From Hirudo medicinalis (taxonomy: Eukaryota; Annelida; Clitellata; Hirudinida; Hirudinidae), in assembly GCA_011800805.1 (NCBI GenBank), contig MPNW01000024.1, positions 206,434-270,433 of the forward strand: a DNA stretch of 64,000 bases. Reading direction: 5' to 3'. Each line of letters starts with the position of its first letter. Position 1 is the first letter of the stretch. Both the position numbers and the translations under genes were made by a program. This document shows positions 1-10,515 of this stretch, in pieces. Below the pieces are notes generated by a model, which saw only the letters and a list, made by a program, of their open reading frames with translations, was not told where the DNA came from and did not search any database.

Positions 1-285
1 ATAGCCGGTTGAAATTTATAAATTCCTTTAAAATTCGTTTATAAGGAGTTAAGCCCTTACAAACAACAATAACAATAACAACCAACAACAACAGCAACAA
101 TTTCAACAAGAGATTGTATACCACAATTTCGTTAAGCCCCTCCCATTTCAAACAAAGAATCGTACGACGTGAGTCATAGAAAGGCGGTGATGACGTTGAT
201 GCTAATAATAACAATGACAATCATTCCATCCAGCATTATAATAATAAAATTGATGATAATGATGATTGTAAACATAAATATAACG

Positions 286-323
<38 letters not shown>

Positions 324-345
324 CAACAACAACAACAATCATCAT
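286..345. repeat. (AAT)n/(AAC)n microsatellite
   Basis: An uninterrupted run of AAT units passes directly into AAC units and then into ATC-rich sequence. It is one of many triplet repeats in the first 4.5 kb. Confidence 0.9.
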
Positions 346-847
346 CACCATCATAATCATCGTCGTCTTCCATAACCAAGAAGTATGTGAGATTCAAAAG
401 GAAATGAATGGCAGAGTCCACAAGCACCTCCCCAACATTGCTAACTCCAGTGACTCGCTCCTCTCATGAACTGATTGATGCTTGTAAGGAAGAACAAACG
501 CCTCAGTTGCCAGAGTGCAGTCGGATTTCGATGACGATTTAATTTAATGATTTAAGATGGTGATGATAATGATGGTGATGGAGGCGTTGATGATGTTGAT
601 GTAAGGCCAGAGAGCGACATTGCATAAGCTCTAAAATCATCACCATCGCGACTACTGCAACTACCACCATCATCAACATCATGGTGGTCAACAGTGTCAT
701 CGTCATCATCGTAGTCGTCGTCATTGTCGTCAGCACATCTGCTCACATCGGACTAATCGTCATGCTCGGGAAGGTGCTCTGACTGAGGAATTTGACCTGA
801 TTAAAGTGTATGTGACGTCATGAACTAGTAGGACTTCTTAGCGAATT

Positions 848-867
848 AACAACAGCAACAACAACAA

Positions 868-906
<39 letters not shown>

Positions 907-911
907 CAGTA
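848..911. repeat. (AAC)n-(CAG)n microsatellite
   Basis: AAC units flank a run of about eight or nine CAG units. No surrounding exon was recognised, so there is no reason to read it as a polyglutamine tract. Confidence 0.9.
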
Positions 912-2263
912 ACAAGAATATGAAAAGGTTCATAAACTAGTTATTAATAGTTACTTTAAGCTAACAGGGACTATTTACTCTTTATTTTAATTGACATTCC
1001 CACAATTACAAGTCCGATAAACCATCACACTTATCATCATCATTACCGCCACCATAGCCATCATCATCATCAAATGTTGTCATCGTCATCATCACTCTAA
1101 TCATCACCGCCATCATCTCACGGCACAAAAAGTAAATGGGAGACGGAAAATTATTCTGCGCTGACTGAACTTTTACATTTGCCACAACCGACACTTAACA
1201 TTAACAACCTTAACAACAACAACAACAACTTTCAAACACGTTGAAGATGCAAATAATAACAACAACAACAACAATAATAATAATAATAATAATAATAACG
1301 ATTAAAATAAAGCAATAATTATAAGGCAAAAGAATGACAGATTTAGAGTCACACCCAGCCTTTCGGTGTTTCATCCACCACCAACTTGTATCATTCACTC
1401 ATTCACTCATTCAACACCTCACAACAATGAAGTTCTAATTAAACCTTTAATGGCATTACAAATGCCATCAATCAATTTCGAAGCGTCACTTTATCCACAA
1501 GTCCACAATTTATTATTAATAACACCTCTTACGTCTCTCTCAATCACTGTTGGTATGAATTTTAAATTTCTGAAATTAAAAAAACAACTAAAAAACCCCA
1601 CCATTTAAAGGATATTTTACTTGTTTCGACCCTCAAACAGAAAGGTCAGCAGACGACACACAACAAAATATGAAATAAAAAATTTACTTTCGGAAAAAAC
1701 GAAGCGCCAAAATTATTTAAAAAAATTACATTCTCCCATCGTTGTTGTTGTCGTTGTTCAAATCCATTCCTGTAAGTCTCCAGTCGGCACCTTCCTTCTT
1801 CCATTGGAAGGTTATTCAAATCCTATGGAAAACAACAACAACAACAACTCTTAACCTTATCAGATCTTCTTCTTCTTCAGCTTGTGCTAAGAATATACTT
1901 CACGCGCAGCACGATGTGTTCGTTGAATATTGATATCGTTTCAATTTGCAATTATATTTATTATAATTATCATTGTCATCATCACGTTATCATCATTATC
2001 ATCACAATTATCATTATAATCATAATCACCGTCATCATCATAATTATTTATTGCTATTATATTTATTGTGTGCTAGGCAATGTTTATAATTTCATACATA
2101 TGATAGCACATACGTAATCATCTAATAATGTTGATGAATGATTACACAATTAAATGCAATTAATGTGAGAATATTACCTACGAAGGATTATTTTGTAATT
2201 TCTTTTTATCATCCTTCAATTTTCCTTCGGTTCATCCGTTACAATTTCAAATGGAATTGATAA

Positions 2264-2380
2264 TAACAATTTAAAAGTCTAAAAGTTAATTGAAATGTTT
2301 ACAAAATATTTTAATCGAAAAGTCTGAAAGTTAATTGAAGTGTTTACAAACTTATTTAAGCCGAAAAGTCCAAACGTCTG
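2264..2380. repeat. Imperfect tandem repeat, about 50-bp unit
   Basis: Two to three diverged copies share the order: AAAAGTC, then an AAAGTTAATTGAA-like segment, then GTGTTTACAAA, then an ATTTAA-like segment. Intergenic minisatellite. Confidence 0.6.
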
Positions 2381-2560
2381 ACACCTCGAGCTGTTTTTAA
2401 AAACTGAAGCTTTCAATGTCTCGTGTTTTCACTGAGAAACGGTCGAATGTTGTGCTGACAAAGTTTTTTAAAATCAGATTCTTCTGTCACTTATAAACTT
2501 ACGCAGGGTTAAGTGCTACTCACTTAGGAAAACGATAATTATATTTGTCATTGGTTTTTA

Positions 2561-2642
2561 TCATCATCATCATCATCGTCGTCATCATCATCATCATCAT
2601 CACCATCATCATCGTCGTCGTCGTCATCATCATCATCATCGT
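2561..2642. repeat. (ATC)n/(GTC)n microsatellite
   Basis: About 80 bp of ATC units are interspersed with GTC units on the plus strand. Intergenic. Confidence 0.9.
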
Positions 2643-3467
2643 ATAATGCTTACAGAAAAATAATTATTAAAATATCCGGTTTATGATTTTTTCCCGATTA
2701 AATATGCTATTGTTTTAAAAATATATTATTTCAATAAATAACGAAATGAAGTTGCCTTTATTTACCTTTATCGACGGCGAAAACAATGACATTCTCCTCG
2801 ACAATAATTGAAATCATTTTGAGCCGCCATATTGGCAGCCATGTTGATGGGTGCAGAAAGCTGTGGGGGAGTTCTCTGGCCACATTGAAGGAAACCTCAA
2901 TCTAATCAGAATGCAGATCGTGACAAATTATTTCATTGTTACTCACGATACTGGGTCGCTTGTCCGAAATAGAAGAAAATATTTAATTCGTGGATATTTT
3001 TATATTAAAAAAAAAAACAATTTTAATTCGATTTTTTTGGGCTTTCTCCAGGACCAAGAGATTTTTAAGTAAAATTTATTAGGCTTATCGTGGCTTAAAT
3101 CGCAGTCACCATCGTCATCATCATCATCATCACATCGTTAACGTCGAATGCTTATCACCAACATCGCCACCATAGTTACCGCCTCTAATAACAACTGGAG
3201 CAAGATATAACAACATCATCATTTTTCATAGAATAGAATAGAATAGCATCAGCTAAAACATACCTAGTTGGCTATCATGAGGTACCCACCCACCGATTTC
3301 TAGTTTCCCAAGATCCCCCAGCGCCTGTGGGTGTTGGTATTGGGCGACAGAAGCCAAACTAATTTCTGGGTGCAAGGGGTAGTTTCGGCTGGTCGTCCGG
3401 CGCGTCGACTCAGTGTCGATTGTTGCCACATAACGTGCAAAAGCCTCTTCACGGGTACCTAACTCTG

Positions 3468-3496
3468 TCCCTAACCCTATCCCTATCCTAACCCTG
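3468..3496. repeat. Short telomere-like CCCTAA-type tract
   Basis: Degenerate CCCTAA and CCCTAT units occur on the plus strand, which read TTAGGG-like on the minus strand. Only about four to five imperfect units are present, so chance cannot be excluded. Confidence 0.4.
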
Positions 3497-4418
3497 GAAA
3501 TCTCTGTAGAACCGACAAAGGTCGGGAACGGCTCTGAAATTGACACTCTCCAAATAATCTTGTTATTCAACGGACGTTAATGCTACACACACACGCGCGG
3601 AAAAAAAGGAGTGATGTTAAAATCCGATGTCAAAGGACTAAGATGGTGATGATGGTGAGCTAACACAGAGATGATGATGATGTCTTCTGAGATGTTTACG
3701 ACTCTTCCCTGCGAGGAGTTTGTAAGGTAAAAGCGCATCAAAGTTGTTTTACAAGGGCATATGAGGTTCTCATCATCATCAACGTTGTCTCCACCTCAGT
3801 GTCATCATCATCATCATCATCATCATCAATGTCAGCATCGTTATCATGATCATCATCACTCTTGTTATTGCTTAATTTGTCACTGAAAGTTGAATATGCA
3901 ATATTCTCAAGCAGTTTTTCATCCATTCAAAAAATTCCTGTCGTTTTCCACCGCTCCATTCATCCCGCTCCACATAGGTTCATAAGCGAATCATATGGAG
4001 TTGCATGGCTACTCGTATCGTGTTAAAGAGAATCTTGTCAGCGCCTCTTCATTTTCTGTCATCTTAAATTTCCGTAATCTGCCTTTCCACCCATCCCCCA
4101 TCCGTCACCCCCCCCCCCAAAGAAGACAAAAAGAACAGCAATTGGTTGGTACAAAAGCAAGCTATCACAAAGTAACAAATAAAAAATTAGTTCAGACGTC
4201 TTGTAGGATTTGAACCGTCAGACTCTGGATCAGATGAGATTAGGCCCACGTGGGTGAGTGTTTAACAATAAATCACAATAAAAAAAGCAACAAAGCAGCA
4301 GATAGGACGAACATCCATCGCATCCATTAATTTCCCAACAACAACAGCAACAACCCCTCATCACGCTCCTGTCAAGCTAATATTTCTGATACATATCATT
4401 ATATTTATATCATTATAT

Positions 4419-4419
<1 letters not shown>

Positions 4420-4452
<33 letters not shown>

Positions 4453-4500
4453 GTTAATTTATAATGGGCCATTTGTATAGCGTCAGAGGCGCCTAATTAT
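4420..4500. repeat. (AAT)n run followed by a TATAGCG-type dispersed repeat end
   Basis: An AAT microsatellite runs into a segment containing TTTGTATAGCGTCAGAGGCG. The same core (TATATAGCGCC ... GTCAGAGGCGC) recurs near 49395-49440, and related forms occur near 14705 and 53372. This looks like the end of a dispersed interspersed element. Confidence 0.5.
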
Positions 4501-5260
4501 CATATCCAATATATTTGGTACACATCATCTTTAAGTATTATCTGATGCTTTTATTACAATAATTAATTTAAGAATTAATTCACTACCAATAATTGACAGG
4601 TGGTTAGGGTTTCCCCATCCAATATAGAAACAATTTTTAATTCAATATTCTTCTTCAACCTATCTGGCACTTCGTGATGGTTCATATAGAGACTCTGCAG
4701 CCAAAATATTATCAAGACACATTAATATTTAGAACATGCTCAACTCAATGGAATGTTTGAAAATAAGAATTTTTTATATTTTTTTACCGATAATCTCCCA
4801 TAACTTATTTTTTTGCAACATGACTGATGATATAATAACAATTACATTTTATTTTATTACATTTTTTACATTTTATTACAAAATTACATTTTGGCATGAA
4901 TGTTAATCTAGCTACCTAGCCTGCAAATTCAAGGCCAAGGCTCTAAATGAAATGCAATTGTTTACAAAATAAAATATGCAATCATCACCACGCAAAGGAA
5001 AAGCCTTCGAATCAGTTGGTTAGTTCTAAGTAATTTGTTGATGAGAGAAAAACTTACTTGTGTCTGTTGAGAACTTCCTTTAAGAATTCCAACCCCTTGA
5101 ATGCGTTTCCTACAAAATGATGAAAACACAACAACAACAAATTGAATACAAGGAGGCACAAAGAATTTCACTTAAGGAAACTTTTTTTTCAAGGGGTGCC
5201 TACTTTTCTTGGTGGATGAAGTGCGGATTATGAACTGAGACTGAATCTGGTGAGCGGTAT

Positions 5261-5353
5261 ACATAATGTGAATTATAAATAACATAATGTGAATTATACA
5301 TAACATAATATGAATAATATGTAACATAATGTGAATTATATGTAACATAATGG
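5261..5353. repeat. Tandem repeat, about 20-21-bp unit
   Basis: Four to five copies of a TAACATAATGTGAATTATA-type unit lie head to tail with few mismatches. Minisatellite in the spacer upstream of the small-heat-shock-like gene. Confidence 0.8.
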
Positions 5354-7166
5354 TGACTTGACCAGTTAATGTTTGTTTGAATGAAAGCAGAACAGTCAGT
5401 CAATGATTTGGATGGTAATTGCACCAATCGGTTACCTGATTATTTTCTTTTAAATTTATTGTTAATAATTACTAATGTTATTAATTTTAATTAATACTTT
5501 TAACTTCTTTATGTAATTTTACATTCAATTCACAGTCAATGAAGTTGTTGTCAGGTTGTCACCGATGCAAAGGCGATGGCTCATCCCACTCAGTGTTGAT
5601 GTCAAGCTCCTTGAAGTGTTAATGTCTTAAAGATAAATGCAACTTTAATTTCATTAGAATCAATATCATGAATAACCTCAGCAATAGTAGATGACATTGC
5701 TTTCCAGGAAGCACCTGGGCAATCATCCATCACATCCACTTCATGGAAGCAATTTCAAGGGTTCAAAGTTTGCACTGAAGTGCTGGTTACATCTTTCTAC
5801 TCGAACCATGATTTTATAACAAAACCTCCCCTACAGATTGCATCTTTTATCCACAGATTTTATCCAAATATAATCATAGCATGAAAGTTATAAACTTTGC
5901 CATCAAACATTTATGTAATTACAAACCAACAATCAATTGAACAACAAAGATTTAATGAAGCTGTTTAGGTAGCAACTCAAAGCAAGCACATTAGCTTACA
6001 TTACAAGCTTACATTAGCTGCTAACATTTAAAAATAATTGCATTTGTAGTTTTTACATTAAAATCAGATCTGCCTCTGTCATAATTACAGCCAATTAGTT
6101 GGTGATTTATGATCACTTGTTAATAATTCACAACCCTTGATTGGCAGAAATCACTCTTCATTAAAAATTTGTTATGATTTCTCTCCTCCATTAAGCACAA
6201 CGTAACCAGGTTAAGGACTTATTTTTTCAAGTGTAACAGTTGTTGAGCTAAGAAGCCATAAAAATCTGAGCTTATCAGTTAAGCTTCGCCATTCAAAATC
6301 GATATGCTGTGGATAAATGTTTTCTACACTTTTGTGTAATAATATTTAACTTAACAAATGAGCCTATCATCAATAGATTTATTGTTTGTACACCTTTTGT
6401 ACGCAAAACATCACATGTCTTAGCAATAAAAACGAAAAACTAAGCAGCAACAGAGGCAATATAAAGAGGAGGAAAAGAGTGGCACCGAATATCTCGCTGT
6501 TACAAGAATATAAATCCAAAGTAGAAGTAATGTGTTCGTCATTGGCTTCATAACATATCACATCAGAATTGAAGTTGCAACGCTCCAGAGAGCATTAGCA
6601 CACTTAGTGACACAAAATTGTGATTGGTGGAACAATGCAACTGAAACAACATTAACAACATCAAACGAGTTTAAATCCTTGACCAAAATGCCTCTATCAC
6701 CATGGTCACCATAACCAAGATCTCTCACGAGTAGAAGAACACAATCTACCTTAGCAAATGATGACAATGATGACTGGACATTGGACACGACAGCAACACA
6801 AACATTAAACATGGCATCAAAAAAAGCAACAACCACATTAGAATCCACAAAATTAAGATCATCCAAGCACCACTTGTCATGATGAACTGAAGGAAAATAG
6901 ACTGAGAAACTTGAGAAGGCTTGCAAATACAAAATTAAAAATAGAGAAAATTCAAAGGTGATTCAAGCAGTGGGATTAGCCATCATTCATTCATGTTAGT
7001 CATTAATTGTTTGAAGATTATTCATAAAAATAAATGTCTTCCCTAAAAATTTGAACTGAGATGTTGAGACAAAGTGTCAAAAATGCAAACATCATTCTTT
7101 GAAGTGTATAACACTTTGATGAAGCCATAGTCAGAGAAACATTCACAAAAATAGAAATGTCAGAAG

Positions 7167-8264
7167 TCAAAACTTGCATGTCATCCTACGGGAGGTGGGC
7201 AACAGCTTGCCTTCGATCACCAGAATTCGACTTGTAAATATCCTTGCCGTCAAGCTCCGTCCGTCGGATTCTTCTGGAAGATCGATTTGGAAGTTGACTG
7301 AAGACTCGACCTGTGATATTCTGCCGTTAGTGTCGCTCAACCGGAAGCCGAAAGCTCTGATGGTTAATTTGTCGTCGACCCTCTTAACCTCTGTATTTTC
7401 GAGGAATATTTCTGTCGGAAGTCTGAGAGTTATGGTAAATGTTTGAGAATCTTCATTGGTGTGCATCACTGGAACGCACCTAAAGTTCGTGTTGTAGAAT
7501 TCAGTAAAAGACGAGCCGCTGGGCCTCAAATAAAGCGAAGGTCCCTCCTGAAAACTGCATAAAATTCTCTCTAAAGAAATACTCTCAGGTACTTTACAAG
7601 TGTGCAAATCCTTAACCGAGGGCTTAGAAGTGACAGAATTGCCAGATTCCAAGAGATGGTTGACTGTCAGGTTTCTCTGTGGGTCGATGGTTATGTAAAT
7701 GTTATTCAAGTCTGCTCCATGTTTGCTGACGTCCACCTTGACTCGGAACTTCGACTTTAAGTTCTCCTGAGCATCAGAAATTCTCTTCTGCACACTTGAT
7801 GAGGAAGAGCCAGGGGAGGAGCAGATTTTTGATAGGCTCTGTTGAAGTTTCTCGTGTGTTTCATTGTGGCGAACTTTTAGCATTATGGTCCCATCTGAAT
7901 CTTTTCTAATGTAGTTGCCTTGAGTTGGGGTGGCCTTCACGGCATTTGTCATCGCCAGATGAAACGACTGTGGCCTGGAAGATATCTGAATGATTGGAGA
8001 CTTTGGGGGACCATCTTTCACTCCCACACAGTTGAGGCTGCTATGAGAACCCCTGCCACATATTTGCTCAAGACTATGGGAAAGAAATTTTAAGGACTCG
8101 TCATAAGAAGCAGGACTAGAGCTTAAGTTTGGACTCTTGGTCTTTCTGAGACAGTCAGGACTCTCATTGATTTCCCTTTCTTTTTTTGAAATTTCAGAAA
8201 TTATTATGGCTGGTGTCGATGAGCAATTCACAGAAGTGTTGAACATTTTTAAAGTTAAACACAA
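7167..8264 (-). CDS. Small heat shock-like protein with two alpha-crystallin-type domains
   Basis: Single open frame of 365 codons without introns. The first Met is at 8264 and a second is six codons later (8246); nothing decides between them. Residues about 1-165 are Ser-rich and low in recognisable structure. Residues about 170-245 look like a weak alpha-crystallin (HSP20) fold: FRVKVDVSKHG, then NIYITID, and later SLYLRP. Residues about 273-354 are a clearer copy: TFTITLRLP, then VKRVDDKLTIRAFG, then FQIDLPEESD and ILVIEGKL, which follow the usual strand order. Proteins with two such domains are known in flatworms (p40 egg antigen type). A chaperone role is family inference. The canonical C-terminal IXI motif is not evident. 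It could instead be a divergent CS/HSP20-like adaptor of the PIH1 type. Confidence 0.6.
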   Translation of the reverse strand: MCLTLKMFNTSVNCSSTPAIIISEISKKEREINESPDCLRKTKSPNLSSSPASYDESLKFLSHSLEQICGRGSHSSLNCVGVKDGPPKSPIIQISSRPQSFHLAMTNAVKATPTQGNYIRKDSDGTIMLKVRHNETHEKLQQSLSKICSSPGSSSSSVQKRISDAQENLKSKFRVKVDVSKHGADLNNIYITIDPQRNLTVNHLLESGNSVTSKPSVKDLHTCKVPESISLERILCSFQEGPSLYLRPSGSSFTEFYNTNFRCVPVMHTNEDSQTFTITLRLPTEIFLENTEVKRVDDKLTIRAFGFRLSDTNGRISQVESSVNFQIDLPEESDGRSLTARIFTSRILVIEGKLLPTSRRMTCKF

Positions 8265-10515
8265 CTTAATGAAAAAAAATTAATACTCAAAGTATTTGAT
8301 CAATAAAAACTGTATTTTCTATTTATAAACATCCCTTCGATGTAATACTTAGAGCTATAAAAACTCAACAAAATACACCCGATAATCCCGGTAGAGATTG
8401 CAAATCGCCTTCGCTTTTATAAACCGAGTAAAACCATTAAATAAAGTCGATATCCAATGATTGCGAATAAATCGTTCCAGGAAAGATTAGTCAGCGATTA
8501 AAGATTAGTCTACCTTACTCAATTAGGCTGCCATAATCGGAAACCGTCCATGGTCAGAAAATAAATAGACGTTCCTTTATTTATTTAATAATTCTTAATG
8601 GAGCGCCAAAATTGAAATCGACAAAACAGCTTCAAGCCAGGCGGTCGGCACCAACGATCGCGATCGCCTGATGTTTCTTTGTTCGAAACTTATACATCAC
8701 GAGTGGTCTTGCGCCCGGTGCGTGCTATACGTTTCCATTTGCATTCACATCATGCGTCAAAAATACCGAATGCCTAGTAAATGCAAATGATAATCAAATC
8801 AAATAGGTAATATAAATTTTCGTTCTCACTGCACGGATTTTGAAAGATGAGTACCTGCCTATTATGCGTCATAACTGTCAGTCTTCCTACGCTACTTCAA
8901 AGCAAAGCCAATTACACGTTAGGAATTATGGTCGTTTTACGTCTCTTAGAATCGGCAAATTTCTTAATTGGCATTCTTTTGATCAGAGGACTTTGTAGCC
9001 GGGCAAACGTTTTCGTTTCGAATTTCCATGGTTATGGAGGGGACAATGTTTAGTAATTCATCTACAAATTTTTCAAAATGCCTAATAATCCAGCCTTGAA
9101 TATGAAATTACAAGATCAAAGTTGTCAGGTGAAGGCGAATTAGTCTCGTAAAATGGAAAGTTCTTCTCTTACTTGTCTTAATAGGTGTTAATTGGTGATT
9201 GATAGGTGCATGATGTACTCCCCGTTTTTAGGTTTCCTCTCCAAACTTAAGATCTCTATCCTAAGAAACTAGACGTTGAAAATGTTGTAACGGATGAAAT
9301 TAATTCTTTTCCTGAAAAGTTTTTGTTAAGCATGTTTGACCACCGCTTTGTGAATTCTTCAATTTTTAAAAGGCAAAAGAATTGATAATCAGATTAACTG
9401 AGCAACTGTGAAAGAAGGAAAAGTTCTGGTGAAAATTTGAGGAAATTTTAACGAACACTTAGAATTGGCAAAATGCGGAATACCTAAATAACATTAGAAT
9501 ATTTTTAATGAAAAGATCGGGTTGACAGGGAAATGTTAGGCCAAGAAAACTTTGATGTCCCAAAAATGTTTCCAAATTAACGGAGAAGTGAAGAATTGAT
9601 TTAAAGGACTCTTCTCACCAACAATTAAATTTGGCGAAGTATGGAGACTTAAGTTCTGCAAATCTATTTGTAGCCAATGGAGCACTTCTTGACTCAAATC
9701 AAGTTCTATCACATCATTTGTTTTAAAATCCCATCAAATAATAGCATAAAAGATTTTGGTTTTACTCATAATTTTGTCCAGATTTGCAATAATATGTTAG
9801 AAAATTTAAAAATATAGTAATTCTCTTTCCTTTAATTTACTGTACATACTCTAACATAAATTGTGGAGAATTGCTTTTCACAATTTGTTTAATCTGATTG
9901 TAAAGTTTATTTTCTTTACCAGGGTCAGTCTAATAGCGGAAACAAATGCTTCCTTAAAACTGATCCCAAATGTTTAAAGTTTTTGTTTTTGTTTTGTTTT
10001 TATTCTAAGACAAATAAAAGTTCCTTCCTTCTAAAAAAAAATTGTTATGTGACTCCAGCAGCACAAATAGAATATTTTTGTTTTTATATTAAATAAATTG
10101 AAATTATCTTTTGAGAGTTGAATTGTTATTAACAAGCGCAGAGCAATCCTATAATTAATTACTCAATATTATCTCAAAATGAGAATTACACAATATCTAA
10201 ATTTATACCAAATAAATATTTGAAATTAAGTAAAAAAAAACTTTAAAACTTAATTTTATAAAACGTACTCTAAAAGAAATTTTAGTTAAAGTTTCAAAGT
10301 TTAGAGCATGTATGTATATAGATGCTTCGCAAGTTATAAAATTAAAGAATAAATTATAAAAGCTTCTGATTAAATGGACGTTAATGAAAGTTTCGTATGT
10401 TTACATTTTGTGAAATAGATAGCAAGTGTTTTTCGGAACTGTTGTGTTTTCTGACTTTCCTGGACATATCTAAAAGTACATGAAATATTAACTTCCAATT
10501 CACTTCTATTGTAGT
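8265..10515. other. Spacer between the HSP20-like and BRPF genes
   Basis: AT-rich sequence with no supported exon. It must hold the promoter of the minus-strand heat-shock-like gene and probably 5' parts of the BRPF gene. An upstream BRPF exon carrying the usual N-terminal zinc finger was looked for and not recognised. Confidence 0.5.

Larger units (their letters stand above)
1..7166. other. Gene-poor, microsatellite-rich spacer
   Basis: No convincing coding exon was found in this stretch. It is AT-rich and contains many triplet microsatellites: AAT/AAC near 286-345, AAC/CAG near 848-911, AAC/AAT near 1251-1305, ATC/GTC near 2561-2642, ATC near 3804-3828 and AAT near 4420-4451. Apparent open frames here are mostly poly-Asn, poly-His, poly-Ile or Asp-rich translations of these repeats. 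A more GC-balanced island at about 3255-3560 has an open minus-strand frame of 105 codons with no recognisable family. The 5' half could be upstream sequence of a gene outside the window. Confidence 0.6.

Noticed and set aside
3253..3570. 105-codon minus-strand open frame
   Set aside because: No recognisable domain, no Kozak or splice context, and it overlaps the telomere-like tract; probably part of a non-coding repeat.
4190..4255. GGTTCAAATCC B-box-like sequence on the minus strand with CTGATCCAGAG upstream
   Set aside because: The would-be anticodon stem does not pair and no A box at proper spacing is clear; too weak to call a tRNA or SINE.
6558..6932. 124-codon minus-strand open frame
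   Set aside because: The reading is Val/Asp/Ser-biased over AT-rich DNA with no family resemblance; likely chance.
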